Below, piece by piece: positions 35,754 to 45,254 of a stretch of 64,000 nt of DNA. Position 1 is the stretch's first letter. Each line of letters begins with the position of its first letter. The notes beneath the pieces are model-generated. The model saw only the letters and a program-made list of their open reading frames with translations, was not told the origin of the DNA and did no database searches. Source of the stretch: a bacterium C-53 (GTDB lineage: Bacteria; Bacillota; Clostridia; Lachnospirales; Lachnospiraceae); contig RAZD01000005.1 of assembly GCA_003612525.1 (NCBI GenBank), positions 124,001-188,000 on the forward strand, in the 5' to 3' direction. The translations under genes were made by a program, and so were the position numbers.

Positions 35754-36819
35754 GGTAAAACAAATAACAAAAATGCGGCTGTTCCTGCCTATATTCAGTA
35801 TGATTTTAGTGATGCTTGTGAATGTAATTTATGATTTGGCAAGCGGAAACCCTCCGTTTGGATTTTTCGCAATCAGCACTCAGGTTACTTCTTCCGGCAA
35901 CACAATTCTATACGGTCGTCTGATCGATATATTGAACCGCGGCAGTGAAGTGGCTATTCTGGCAATCGGTATGACGCTTGTTGTATCCGCTTCTGCCGGA
36001 ACTGATATTTCAGTAGGTTCCGTTATGAGTCTTGCAGGCGGCGTATGCTGTGTACTGCTTGCAGGCTACGGCGTAACGAATGTGTCTGAATATGCAAATC
36101 CTCTCTGGGTAGGAATCGGAGTTGGTATTTTAGTTGCGGTTATTTGCGGTATATTTAATGGATTCCTGGTTGCCTATTTGAATATACAGCCTATGGTCGC
36201 CACACTGATCTTATGGTCGGCAGGGCGGGCGATCGGATTATTGGTTTGCAACAGTTCCATTGTATATGTACGTGTACCGTCTTTCCAGATTTTCGGCTCT
36301 TATATTGGGTTCCTTCCGACACCGATTCTGATTGCGGCGGTCTGCATTTTGATTATGTCTCTGTTTCTGAAATTTACGGCGCTTGGCACATTTGTACAGA
36401 GTGTTGGTATCAATAAGAAGGCGGCGAGAATTTCCGGTTTCAGTTCTGCCAAGATCATTCTAATGTGCTACGCAATCTGCGGACTTTGTGCCGGCATTGC
36501 AGGAATTACTGCGACATCACGTATTTATTCCGCCGATACCAATAATATCGGTCTGAATATGGAATTGGATGCGATTCTGGCAGTAGCGCTTGGCGGAAAC
36601 AGTCTGGGTGGCGGTAAGTTTAATCTCGCAGGTTCCATCATTGGTGCATATACGATTCAAGCAATTACAACGACATTATATGCGCTGGGAATATCATCCG
36701 CACAGGCGCCGGTATTTAAGGCAATTGTCGTTATTCTCATTGTAGTAATTCAGGCAGAGCCTGTGAAAGAATATTTTAAGAAGATGTCTGCTAAAAAAGC
36801 GACTGCAAAGGAGGCGTAA
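35746..36819 (+). CDS. Sugar ABC transporter permease (YtfT-like)
   Basis: A 357-residue permease of the BPD_transp_2 family with about ten membrane segments. EVAILAIGMTLVVSASAGTDISVGSVMSLAGGV and AVALGGNSLGGGKFNLAGSIIGAYTIQAI are the conserved family segments. It forms half of the membrane channel with the following permease. The ATG at 35746 is 8 bases after GGAGG; a GTG at 35737 would add three residues. Confidence 0.9.
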   Translation: MSKVKQITKMRLFLPIFSMILVMLVNVIYDLASGNPPFGFFAISTQVTSSGNTILYGRLIDILNRGSEVAILAIGMTLVVSASAGTDISVGSVMSLAGGVCCVLLAGYGVTNVSEYANPLWVGIGVGILVAVICGIFNGFLVAYLNIQPMVATLILWSAGRAIGLLVCNSSIVYVRVPSFQIFGSYIGFLPTPILIAAVCILIMSLFLKFTALGTFVQSVGINKKAARISGFSSAKIILMCYAICGLCAGIAGITATSRIYSADTNNIGLNMELDAILAVALGGNSLGGGKFNLAGSIIGAYTIQAITTTLYALGISSAQAPVFKAIVVILIVVIQAEPVKEYFKKMSAKKATAKEA

Positions 36820-36825
36820 CCGGGT

Positions 36826-37851
36826 ATGAAGAAATTAAAGTTTAACAGCAACAGTATCTTGCTGCTTATCACCGTCGTTCTATTTGTGGTTATGTATCTG
36901 GCAGGATGCATTGTATATGCAGATAAAGGATTTACACATTTACAGACTTTTTTAAATATTCTGATCAATAATGCAGGACTGATCTGTATTACGGCAGGTA
37001 TGACATGTGTGATGCTGATTGGCGGTATTGATATTTCAGTCGGTTCCGTAGTGGCTATGGACTGCATGTTTCTGGCAGTCGGGATTGAAGAATGGGGGAT
37101 GAAGAGTCCGGTTCTGATGATCCTGGTGTTAGTGATCGGTGTTGTGTTTGGCATTGTTCAGGGATACTGTATTGCATATCTCGAGATTCAGCCGTTTATT
37201 GTGACGATGGCAGGAATGTTCTTTGCAAGAGGTATGACAGCGGTGATTTGTACCGATCAGGTCAGTATTGTAACCGATCAGCTATTTGTAAAGCTTTCGA
37301 GCACAAAGCTGCACATTCCGTTTGGAATCGGTGCGTATGCGAACAAAAAAGGCATTTTGCAGATACCGTATGTGAGGGTAACTGTTCTGGTTGCGCTGCT
37401 TGTAGTACTGCTGATTTTCTTAATGTTAAAATATACGAAGTTTGGGCGCAGCATTTATGCAGTCGGCGGCAACAGCCAGTCGGCAGCGCTTATGGGATTG
37501 GACGTTCGTATGACAAAGATGAAAACATACATACTTGCAAGCTTTCTGGCATCGATCGGAGGAATCTGTTACTGCCTGAATACCATGTGCGGAACTACCA
37601 CACAGGCATCCGGGCTGGAAATGGATGCGATTTCTTCTGCCGTTATCGGGGGTACGCTTTTGACTGGCGGTGTTGGTAACGTAGCCGGTTCCCTTGTCGG
37701 TGTTCTGATTAATGGAACGATTTCCACTCTGGTAAAATCACATGGTAAGCTGGTCAGCTCATGGGCGAACATTGTGACTGCAATTCTGCTCTGCTTCTTT
37801 ATTGTGCTGCAGGCAGTCCTGTCGAATATTAAAGAGAGAAAGAAAGCATAA
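36826..37851 (+). CDS. Sugar ABC transporter permease (YjfF-like)
   Basis: A 341-residue BPD_transp_2 permease paralogous to its upstream neighbour: AGLICITAGMTCVMLIGGIDISVGSVVAMDCMF, YCIAYLEIQPFIVTMAGMFFARG and SAVIGGTLLTGGVGNVAGSLVGVLINGTI. Two different permeases with a single double-domain ATPase and a YtfQ-like binding protein is the arrangement of the E. coli galactofuranose importer ytfQRT-yjfF. A terminator follows at 37876. Confidence 0.9.
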   Translation: MKKLKFNSNSILLLITVVLFVVMYLAGCIVYADKGFTHLQTFLNILINNAGLICITAGMTCVMLIGGIDISVGSVVAMDCMFLAVGIEEWGMKSPVLMILVLVIGVVFGIVQGYCIAYLEIQPFIVTMAGMFFARGMTAVICTDQVSIVTDQLFVKLSSTKLHIPFGIGAYANKKGILQIPYVRVTVLVALLVVLLIFLMLKYTKFGRSIYAVGGNSQSAALMGLDVRMTKMKTYILASFLASIGGICYCLNTMCGTTTQASGLEMDAISSAVIGGTLLTGGVGNVAGSLVGVLINGTISTLVKSHGKLVSSWANIVTAILLCFFIVLQAVLSNIKERKKA

Positions 37852-37875
37852 GAACTGATTTTTTCTGGGAAAGTT

Positions 37876-37906
37876 GGGGACGCATATTTTATGTGCGTCT
37901 CCTTTT
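37876..37906 (+). terminator. Terminator of the importer operon
   Basis: GGGGACGCATA and TGTGCGTCTCC pair (with G-U pairs) around a TTTTA loop and are followed by TTTT, 25 bases after the permease stop. Confidence 0.8.
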
Positions 37907-38038
37907 CTGTGCCCGTGAGTATGAATATATATGAAATTCAGATGTTTTTCTTTGTTTTCCCATGTTTTTGTTATATAATAAATAGAGTTATCGGAAGACA
38001 AGGCTAGATGAATGAAGTCACACAAGAGGGAGCTTGCA

Positions 38039-39118
38039 ATGGCAATTTGGAATAAAATCGCAGCGTTTATCAATAAAGATGTATCGGATGAGAACGAGGC
38101 AAAGGGAACGGCTGTTATTATGCGTGTATTTATACTGAGCATGCTGTTTTACTTTATTTTGCAGATCATACTGTTTGTAACATATAAGGAGGTACCTCTC
38201 ATACTTTACATGAGTGTAATGATATTGCTTTATGCAATTGTCTTTTTCTGTACATACAAGTTTAAAACAGCGGTGTCATTCTGGATTGTACAGGTTCTTA
38301 CTTTGTGCTGGATTATTTTTTCCGTCCTTTTGACAGGATGGGAGTTTGGGATACCTCATTTTCTGTTTGTCCTTCTGGCGCTGTCTCTGGTCGGCGGATA
38401 TCACAGAATTTATGTGAAGGCATTGATGGCGGCTGCTTACGGTACGATCAGGCTGGTTTTATATTTTTATATGATGAATGCCGGGGCCTATTGTTCATTG
38501 TCCCGTATTGAGGGTATGATATTTCAGGTTACGAATACTTTGGTAGTATATCTTCAGATGACGCTTTTAATTGTAACATTTAGTAAAGAAATACAGGCAA
38601 CAGAGCGGAAACTGGTAAAATACAATAAGAAGATAGTAGAATTAGCATCAAGAGACCCGCTCACGAAGCTCTATAACAGGCGTGCAATGATCGATAAAAT
38701 GAACGATATGGTTGCGATGAATCAGAATTATTTCTGCATTGCCATTGCTGACATTGATTTTTTTAAGAAGGTCAATGATACTTACGGGCATGAAGCCGGC
38801 GATGAAGTATTAAAAAGGGTGGCGGATACGCTTAGTGTATTCATGGAGGGCAAGGGGTATGTTGCCAGATGGGGCGGTGAAGAATTTTTGTTTCTGTATC
38901 AAAATGGCAACGGAGATGAGGTCAAGATGGAATTTGACAAGCTTCGCAGACAGATTGGGAAGATGACGATACCTTACAAAGATCTGGAACTTATAGTACA
39001 TATGACTTTCGGAATACAGGAGTATGATTGTAAAAAACCGCTTGATGCAAGTATCTCGAAAGCCGATGAAAAATTGTACCGTGGAAAGATGAGTGGCAGA
39101 GATAAGGTTGTATTTTAA
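38039..39118 (+). CDS. Membrane diguanylate cyclase (GGDEF protein)
   Basis: A 359-residue protein with about six membrane segments in residues 30-195 and a C-terminal GGDEF domain (LASRDPLTKLYNRRAMIDKMNDM, IADIDFFKKVNDTYGHEAGDEVLKRVADTLS, RWGGEEFLFLY). The active-site motif is GGEEF, which is functional in known cyclases, so it should make cyclic di-GMP from GTP. I see no RxxD product-inhibition site. The N-terminal part may sense a membrane or extracellular signal. I start at ATG 38039, after AGAGGGAG. It lies inside the arabinose cluster but has its own transcription unit, between a terminator and the araA promoter. Confidence 0.88.
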   Translation: MAIWNKIAAFINKDVSDENEAKGTAVIMRVFILSMLFYFILQIILFVTYKEVPLILYMSVMILLYAIVFFCTYKFKTAVSFWIVQVLTLCWIIFSVLLTGWEFGIPHFLFVLLALSLVGGYHRIYVKALMAAAYGTIRLVLYFYMMNAGAYCSLSRIEGMIFQVTNTLVVYLQMTLLIVTFSKEIQATERKLVKYNKKIVELASRDPLTKLYNRRAMIDKMNDMVAMNQNYFCIAIADIDFFKKVNDTYGHEAGDEVLKRVADTLSVFMEGKGYVARWGGEEFLFLYQNGNGDEVKMEFDKLRRQIGKMTIPYKDLELIVHMTFGIQEYDCKKPLDASISKADEKLYRGKMSGRDKVVF

Positions 39119-39218
39119 TCATACAGGCAGAGGAATCTGAATTTGAATCTGATGTTTCAAAGACACGTGTATACTGCATAAATAATAAATTTTTTAACCA
39201 ATTGCTTAAAAAAGTCAA

Positions 39219-39268
39219 TATACAATTTGTGGGTGGTTTATTATAATAAAGTTGTTGGTAAAAACAAC
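39219..39268 (+). promoter_or_regulatory. araA promoter with adjacent inverted repeat
   Basis: TATACA at 39219-39224, a 17-base spacer and TATAAT at 39242-39247. Just downstream GTTGTT (39251-39256) and AACAAC (39263-39268) form an inverted repeat at the expected transcript start, a good place for AraR-type repression. Confidence 0.5.
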
Positions 39269-39311
39269 ATTGTATATCGGACATTGCAGTTGTGGAAAGG
39301 ATGGGGAATTT

Positions 39312-40814
39312 ATGCAGACAGGAAAGAATTACAGGTTTTGGTTTTGCACGGGGTCACAGGATTTATATGGAGATGAGTGTCTGGCGAGGGTGGCCGAGCA
39401 CTCGAAAATTATTGTAGAGAAGTTGAATCAGTCGGGAATGCTTCCTTTTGAAATTATCTGGAAACCCACGTTAATTACGAATGAACTGATTCGAAAAACG
39501 TTTAATGAAGCGAATTCGGATGAGGAGTGTGCCGGAGTTATTACATGGATGCATACGTTTTCGCCTGCAAAGTCCTGGATTCTTGGATTGCAGGAATTTC
39601 GTAAGCCGCTCTGTCATTTACATACACAGTTTAATCAGGAGATTCCATATGATACGATTGATATGGATTTCATGAATGAAAATCAGTCTGCGCACGGCGA
39701 CAGGGAGTACGGGCATATTGTAACGCGCATGAGAATGGAGCGTAAGATTATCGTAGGCCACTGGGACGACCCGGAAGTGAAGGAAAAGCTGGCGGGCTTT
39801 ATGCGTACGGCGGTTGGCGTTATGGAGTCTTCCCATATTCGCGTAATGCGAATTGCGGATAATATGAGAAATGTTGCTGTAACCGAGGGGGATAAGGTAG
39901 AGGCGCAGATTAAGTTTGGCTGGGAGATTGATGCATATCCGGTAAATGAGATTGCAGATTATGTAAAAGATACGCCGAAGGGGGAAGTGGATGCCCTGAC
40001 GGATGAATACTATGATAAATATGAAATAATTTTGGAAGGCAGAGATCTGGAAGAATTTAAAAGACATGTGGCGGTACAGGCGCAGATTGAGCTGGGCTTT
40101 GAGAGGTTTCTGGAGGAAAAGAACTATCAGGCGATCGTGACGCATTTCGGCGATCTGGGCGCTTTGCAGCAGCTTCCCGGACTTGCTATCCAGAGGCTTA
40201 TGGAGAAGGGCTATGGATTCGGTGGAGAAGGCGACTGGAAGACAGCCGCTATGGTACGTCTCATGAAGATTATGACTTCGGGCATGAAAGATGCAAAGGG
40301 AACATCTTTCATGGAAGATTATACCTATAATTTTGTGCCCGGAAAAGAAGGGATTCTCCAGGCGCATATGCTTGAGGTATGTCCTTCCGTGGCGGACGGA
40401 AAGATCGGAATTAAGGTATGTCCGCTGAGCATGGGTGACAGAGAGGATCCGGCGCGTCTTGTATTTACGTCAAAGACAGGTCCGGCAGTCGCGACGTCCT
40501 TAGTTGATATGGGGAACCGTTTCCGCTTAATTATCAATGCGGTTGAGTGTAAGAAAGTGGAGAAACCCATGCCGAAGCTTCCGGTAGCAACTGCATTCTG
40601 GACACCGGAGCCGAATCTTAAGACAGGGGCGGAGGCGTGGATTCTTGCCGGCGGCGCTCATCATACGGCATTTTCTTACGATCTGTCTGTAGAGCAGATG
40701 ACAGAATGGGCAGATGCGATGGGGATTGAGAGCGTGGTGATTGACAGGAATACAAATATTCGTGAGTTCAAAAAGGAACTCAGATGGAATGAAATTGCTT
40801 ATAAATTATTATAA
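39312..40814 (+). CDS. araA: L-arabinose isomerase
   Basis: Converts L-arabinose to L-ribulose in the cytoplasm, using Mn2+. The 500-residue protein has the expected length and the family segments [82 protein letters not shown] (metal Glu), [10 protein letters not shown] (second Glu) and [13 protein letters not shown] (metal His). I start at ATG 39312, the family N-terminus; earlier in-frame codons lack a ribosome site. It is the first gene of araA-araB-araD. Confidence 0.96.
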   Translation: MQTGKNYRFWFCTGSQDLYGDECLARVAEHSKIIVEKLNQSGMLPFEIIWKPTLITNELIRKTFNEANSDEECAGVITWMHTFSPAKSWILGLQEFRKPLCHLHTQFNQEIPYDTIDMDFMNENQSAHGDREYGHIVTRMRMERKIIVGHWDDPEVKEKLAGFMRTAVGVMESSHIRVMRIADNMRNVAVTEGDKVEAQIKFGWEIDAYPVNEIADYVKDTPKGEVDALTDEYYDKYEIILEGRDLEEFKRHVAVQAQIELGFERFLEEKNYQAIVTHFGDLGALQQLPGLAIQRLMEKGYGFGGEGDWKTAAMVRLMKIMTSGMKDAKGTSFMEDYTYNFVPGKEGILQAHMLEVCPSVADGKIGIKVCPLSMGDREDPARLVFTSKTGPAVATSLVDMGNRFRLIINAVECKKVEKPMPKLPVATAFWTPEPNLKTGAEAWILAGGAHHTAFSYDLSVEQMTEWADAMGIESVVIDRNTNIREFKKELRWNEIAYKLL

Positions 40815-40834
40815 AGAATGAGGAGGATGATTGG

Positions 40835-42442
40835 ATGGGGCGTACAAAAAACGAAATAAAAAATGATATTTTGAATGGAAATACAGCGCTTGGCATTGAG
40901 TTTGGCTCAACGAGGATTAAGGCTGTGCTTGTAGGGGAGGACAATGCGCCGATTGCGTCCGGAGCGCATGACTGGGAAAACAGACTTGAAAATAACATAT
41001 GGACCTATAGCCTTGAGGATGTATGGAGCGGGCTTCAGGACAGCTATGCAAAAATGGCCCAGGATGTAAAGGCGCAGTATGATGTGGAGCTTACTACGGT
41101 TGGTGCAATTGGCTTCAGTGCGATGATGCATGGTTATATGGCGTTTGATAAGAACGGAGAGCTGCTTGTGCCGTTCCGTACATGGCGCAATACGATCACG
41201 GAAGAGGCTTCTGAGAAACTGACAGAAGTATTTAAATATCATATTCCACAGAGATGGAGCATTGCGCATCTGTATCAGGCGATTTTGAATAAGGAAGAAC
41301 ATGTTGCGGACATTGCATTTCAGACGACACTTGCTGGATATGTGCACTGGAAACTGACGGGAGAGAAGGTACTTGGAGTCGGGGAGGCTTCCGGAATGTT
41401 TCCGATTGATATCGAAACGAAAGGGTTTAACAGGAAAATGATCGCACAGTTTGATGAGCTGACTGCAAGCTGCAATTTCTCCTGGAAACTTGCGGATATT
41501 CTGCCTAAGGTCCTGGTTGCGGGTGAACATGCAGGGACATTGACCGAGGAAGGTGCGAAACTTCTTGATCAAAGTGGAAAGCTTCAGGCGGGGATTCCGC
41601 TCTGCCCTCCTGAGGGGGATGCGGGAACCGGAATGGCGGCGACAAACAGCGTGGCAAAACGTACGGGAAACGTGTCCGCGGGAACATCCGTATTTGCAAT
41701 GATTGTGCTGGAAAAAGAGCTTACAAAAGTATACGATGCGATTGATCTTGTTACGACCCCGACCGGAAATCTTGTGGCGATGGTACACTGCAACAATTGT
41801 ACATCCGATTTGAATGCATGGGTGAATCTTTTTAAAGAATTTGCAGAAAGCTTTGGCGTGGAAACGGATATGAACAAGCTGTTCGGCACGCTTTACAATA
41901 AAGCGCTTGAAGGGGATGATGACTGCGGCGGACTGCTCGCATACAATTATTTCTCCGGTGAACATATTACAGGGTTTGAGGAAGGGCGTCCTTTGTTTGT
42001 CCGTATGCCTGACAGTAAATTTACTCTGGCGAACTTTATGCGTGTGCATCTCTTTACTTCGCTTGGGGCGTTGAAGACGGGACTTGATATTCTGCTTAAG
42101 CAGGAAGGCGTGCAGGTAGATAAGATTTTGGGGCACGGCGGTTTGTTTAAGACGAAGGGCGTTGGACAGAAGATCATGGCAGCGGCGATGGATGCGCCTG
42201 TTTCCGTAATGGAGACGGCGGGAGAAGGCGGCGCATGGGGAATTGCGCTTCTTGCTTCCTATATGATTCGCAAAGCAGATCAGGAAACGCTTGACGATTA
42301 TCTGAATGAAAAAGTATTTGCGGGACAGGAGGGCGCATCGCTCCATCCGGACCAGAAGGATGTGGATGGATTCGAGAAGTTTATGAAGCGCTATACGGGA
42401 GGCCTCGCAATCGAACGTGCGGCGGTGGAAAACCTGAAATAG
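40835..42442 (+). CDS. araB: FGGY-family kinase, probable L-ribulokinase
   Basis: A 535-residue sugar kinase: [19 protein letters not shown] (phosphate-1 loop), [27 protein letters not shown] (sugar-binding), [53 protein letters not shown] (phosphate-2) and [44 protein letters not shown] (FGGY signature region). The fold is also that of xylulokinase, but the position between araA and araD makes phosphorylation of L-ribulose the likely reaction. It diverges from E. coli AraB, so the symbol rests partly on context. Confidence 0.85.
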   Translation: MGRTKNEIKNDILNGNTALGIEFGSTRIKAVLVGEDNAPIASGAHDWENRLENNIWTYSLEDVWSGLQDSYAKMAQDVKAQYDVELTTVGAIGFSAMMHGYMAFDKNGELLVPFRTWRNTITEEASEKLTEVFKYHIPQRWSIAHLYQAILNKEEHVADIAFQTTLAGYVHWKLTGEKVLGVGEASGMFPIDIETKGFNRKMIAQFDELTASCNFSWKLADILPKVLVAGEHAGTLTEEGAKLLDQSGKLQAGIPLCPPEGDAGTGMAATNSVAKRTGNVSAGTSVFAMIVLEKELTKVYDAIDLVTTPTGNLVAMVHCNNCTSDLNAWVNLFKEFAESFGVETDMNKLFGTLYNKALEGDDDCGGLLAYNYFSGEHITGFEEGRPLFVRMPDSKFTLANFMRVHLFTSLGALKTGLDILLKQEGVQVDKILGHGGLFKTKGVGQKIMAAAMDAPVSVMETAGEGGAWGIALLASYMIRKADQETLDDYLNEKVFAGQEGASLHPDQKDVDGFEKFMKRYTGGLAIERAAVENLK

Positions 42443-42460
42443 AAGGAGGTTGTACATAAA

Positions 42461-43159
42461 ATGTTAGAAGAATTAAAGAAACGTGTCTATGAGGCGAATA
42501 TGCTTCTCCCCAAATACGGGCTTGTTACATTTACATGGGGAAATGTCAGTGAGATTGACCGTGAGACCGGGTATTTTGCCATTAAACCGAGCGGTGTGGA
42601 TTATGATAAGCTGACACCGGATGATATGGTGATTATGGACCTTGACGGGAACAAAATAGAGGGGGAATACAATCCTTCTTCGGATACGCCGACGCATGTT
42701 GAATTGTATAAAGCATTTACTGACATCGGCGGTATTGTGCACACACATTCAAGCTGGGCGACAAGCTGGGCGCAGGCCGGCCGGTCGATTCCGTGCTATG
42801 GTACAACACATGCGGATTATATATACGGTGAAGTTCCGTGCGCAAGGTGTCTGACAAAGGAGGAAATTGACGGTGCATACGAGAAGAATACGGGGCTTTT
42901 GATTGCAGATTACTTTAAAGATAAAGATTATAAGGCGGTTCCGGCAATTCTCTGTAAGAATCATGGGCCGTTTACCTGGGGAAAAGACGGTCATGAGGCA
43001 GTTCATAATGCGGTTGTTCTTGAGGAAGTGGCAAAGATGGCGGCGAGATGTGAGATGATTTGCCCTGACGTGAAACCCGCTCCACAGGAGCTCCAGGATA
43101 AACATTATTATAGAAAACACGGAGCAGGAGCATATTATGGACAGGGTGCAAAGGAATAA
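42461..43159 (+). CDS. araD: L-ribulose-5-phosphate 4-epimerase
   Basis: Converts L-ribulose-5-P to D-xylulose-5-P, the last specific step of arabinose use. The 232-residue class II aldolase-fold protein shows [59 protein letters not shown] (zinc His residues in HTHS and THAD), and [27 protein letters not shown] (third His). GAAGGAGG lies upstream of ATG. It ends the araA-araB-araD set; transketolase genes follow. Confidence 0.96.
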   Translation: MLEELKKRVYEANMLLPKYGLVTFTWGNVSEIDRETGYFAIKPSGVDYDKLTPDDMVIMDLDGNKIEGEYNPSSDTPTHVELYKAFTDIGGIVHTHSSWATSWAQAGRSIPCYGTTHADYIYGEVPCARCLTKEEIDGAYEKNTGLLIADYFKDKDYKAVPAILCKNHGPFTWGKDGHEAVHNAVVLEEVAKMAARCEMICPDVKPAPQELQDKHYYRKHGAGAYYGQGAKE

Positions 43160-43204
43160 GGGTGAGTCTTTATTTTGTTAGATAATAAAGATGTGCCCGT
43201 GCAC

Positions 43205-43233
43205 GTTGACGCAGTCAGCATGATATGATATGA
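43205..43233 (+). promoter_or_regulatory. Promoter of the transketolase genes
   Basis: TTGACG, a 17-base spacer (starting CAGTCAGC) and TATGAT lie about 45 bases before the ATG at 43280. The TTGACGCAGTCAGC element resembles TTGACGCACTCAGC at the importer promoter (32879). Confidence 0.6.
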
Positions 43234-43279
43234 TGTTTACAAATAAAAAGAGCCGCTGCTGCGGTGGAAAGGAAGAAGT

Positions 43280-44119
43280 ATGAATAAACTGGAACTTCAG
43301 AAAATGGCGAATCAGATCCGCAAGGGGATTGTAACGGCAGTTCACAGTGCAAAAGCCGGTCATCCCGGTGGATCGTTATCCGCGGCTGATATTTTTACGT
43401 ATCTGTATTTTGAAGAAATGAATATCGATCCGAAAGACCCGAAAAAGGCTGACAGGGACCGTTTTGTATTGTCAAAAGGCCATGTGGCGCCGGGGTTATA
43501 TTCTGTGCTTGCAAATAAAGGATATTTCCCTGTTGAGGATTTAAAGACACTCCGCCACCTCGGTTCTTATCTGCAGGGACATCCTGATATGAAACATATT
43601 CCGGGAGTGGACATGAGTTCCGGCTCTCTGGGACAGGGGTTCTCAGCGGCTGTCGGTATGGCTTTGTCTGCAAAGATGGATGGAAAGGATTACCGTACAT
43701 ACTGTCTGATGGGTGACGGTGAGATTCAGGAGGGGCAGATCTGGGAGGCAGCAATGTTTGCCGGACACAGAAAGCTTGATAATCTCGTTGCAATTGTGGA
43801 CAATAACGGTCTTCAGATTGACGGCAGCATAGATGACGTATGTTCACCGAATCCGATTGACAAGAAATTCGAAGCGTTTAATTTCCATGTAATTAATGTA
43901 GATGCACATGATTTTGATGCATTGAAGGCAGCTTTTGATGAGGCAAAGAGCACGAAGGGCAAACCGACTGCAATTATTGCACATAGTTTAAAAGGAAAGG
44001 GCGTTTCCTTTATGGAAGGTCAGGCATCCTGGCATGGAACGGCTCCAAATGATGAGCAGTATGCAGTTGCGATGGCGGATTTAGAGAAAATTGACGAAGA
44101 ATTAGGAGGTGCAAACTAA
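43280..44119 (+). CDS. Transketolase, N-terminal subunit
   Basis: The thiamine-pyrophosphate-binding half of a split transketolase (279 residues). GHPGGSLSAADIFTYLYFEEM, RDRFVLSKGHVAPGLYSVLANKGY, HPDMKHIPGVDMSSGSLGQGFSAAVGMALSAK and YCLMGDGEIQEGQIWEAAMFAGHRKLDNLVAIVDNNGLQIDG (GDGEIQEG is the TPP motif) are characteristic. With the C-terminal subunit it moves two-carbon units between pentose phosphates. Split genes are normal in clostridia. Its stop overlaps the next start by one base (TAATG). Confidence 0.95.
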   Translation: MNKLELQKMANQIRKGIVTAVHSAKAGHPGGSLSAADIFTYLYFEEMNIDPKDPKKADRDRFVLSKGHVAPGLYSVLANKGYFPVEDLKTLRHLGSYLQGHPDMKHIPGVDMSSGSLGQGFSAAVGMALSAKMDGKDYRTYCLMGDGEIQEGQIWEAAMFAGHRKLDNLVAIVDNNGLQIDGSIDDVCSPNPIDKKFEAFNFHVINVDAHDFDALKAAFDEAKSTKGKPTAIIAHSLKGKGVSFMEGQASWHGTAPNDEQYAVAMADLEKIDEELGGAN

Positions 44120-45060
44120 TGGCAGGTGATGTAAAGAAGATTGCGACCAGAGAAAGCTACGGCAATGCGCTGGCTATGTATGGCGAGGAGTATCCGAATC
44201 TTGTAGTGCTTGACGCAGATCTTGCGGCAGCTACGAAAACCAGCGTCTTTAAGAAAGCATTTCCGGATCGTCATGTGGATTGCGGCATTGCGGAAGCGAA
44301 TATGACAGGTATCGCAGCCGGGCTTGCCACGACCGGGAAGATTCCGTTTATCAGTTCTTTTGCAATGTTTGCGGCGGGGCGTAATTTTGAGCAGATTCGT
44401 AACTCAATCGGATATCCGCATCTGAATGTGAAGATCGGTGCGACACATGCGGGAATCACGGTAGGTGAGGACGGTGCATCTCATCAGTGTAATGAAGATG
44501 TGGCTCTTATGAGAACGATTCCCGGAATGGTTGTAATGGTTCCTTCCGATGATGTGGAAGCGAAGGCAGCTGTTAAGGCAGCTCTTGACCATGAGGGACC
44601 TGTGTATATTCGTTTTGGACGTGCGGCGGTGCCTGTAATAAATGATACGCCGGATTATACGTTTGAAATGGGGAAAGGCGTCACATTAAGAGACGGCAAG
44701 GATTTGACAATCATAGCGAATGGCATCTGTGTGGCGGAGGCGCTGAATGTGGCAGAAATGCTGAAGGCAGATGGAGTGGATGCAAGGGTCATTAATCTTC
44801 ATACTGTAAAGCCGCTGGATGAGGAGCTTGTGATTAAGGCGGCAAAAGAGACGGGAAAAATTGTAACAGTTGAAGAGCATTCTGTGATTGGCGGACTTGG
44901 CAGCGCTGTATGTGACTGCGTTTGCGCAAATGCACCTGTGCCGGTTAAGAAGATCGGCATGCAGGATGTATTCGGCGAATCCGGTTCCGCTGCCGCTCTG
45001 GTGAAGAAATATAAACTTGATGCAGATGGTATTTATGAGCAGATCAAAGGATTTATTTAG
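44119..45060 (+). CDS. Transketolase, C-terminal subunit
   Basis: The second half of the split transketolase (313 residues): the pyrimidine-binding domain (TRESYGNALAMYGEEYPNLVVLDADLAAATKTSVFKKAFPDRHVDCGIAEANMTGIAAGLATTGKIPFISSFAMFAAGR) and the C-terminal domain (GKIVTVEEHSVIGGLGSAVCDCV). It acts with the 43280-44119 product in the non-oxidative pentose phosphate pathway, taking xylulose-5-P from the arabinose route. A strong terminator follows. Confidence 0.95.
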   Translation: MAGDVKKIATRESYGNALAMYGEEYPNLVVLDADLAAATKTSVFKKAFPDRHVDCGIAEANMTGIAAGLATTGKIPFISSFAMFAAGRNFEQIRNSIGYPHLNVKIGATHAGITVGEDGASHQCNEDVALMRTIPGMVVMVPSDDVEAKAAVKAALDHEGPVYIRFGRAAVPVINDTPDYTFEMGKGVTLRDGKDLTIIANGICVAEALNVAEMLKADGVDARVINLHTVKPLDEELVIKAAKETGKIVTVEEHSVIGGLGSAVCDCVCANAPVPVKKIGMQDVFGESGSAAALVKKYKLDADGIYEQIKGFI

Positions 45061-45093
45061 ATAAATAATTAGACGAGCAAATAATGGTAAACT

Positions 45094-45133
45094 GCGGAGC
45101 AGATGTGTTTTCAAAAGTCTGCTCCGCTTTTTT
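45094..45133 (+). terminator. Terminator of the transketolase operon
   Basis: GCGGAGCAGA and TCTGCTCCGC form a perfect 10-pair stem with a 14-base loop, followed by TTTTTT. Confidence 0.92.
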
Positions 45134-45189
45134 GATATTTCAGGCTGGTGAAATATTTCACAATTTTCCGGGAGGCATCCAATGGAAAA

Positions 45190-45218
45190 TTGACATTCGC
45201 GCAGAAAATTGCTAACAT
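45190..45218 (+). promoter_or_regulatory. Promoter of sstT
   Basis: TTGACA at 45190-45195, a 17-base spacer and TAACAT at 45213-45218, about 36 bases before the ATG. Confidence 0.65.
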
Positions 45219-45254
45219 GTTATCATAGAAACAAAAGAAAGGGAAGGTAGAGAT

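Noticed and set aside
40907-42457. A 516-codon open frame on the minus strand opposite the araB-like gene
   Set aside because: It is fully antisense to a well-supported kinase gene, has Cys/His/Arg-rich composition typical of shadow frames, and shows no motif or ribosome site.
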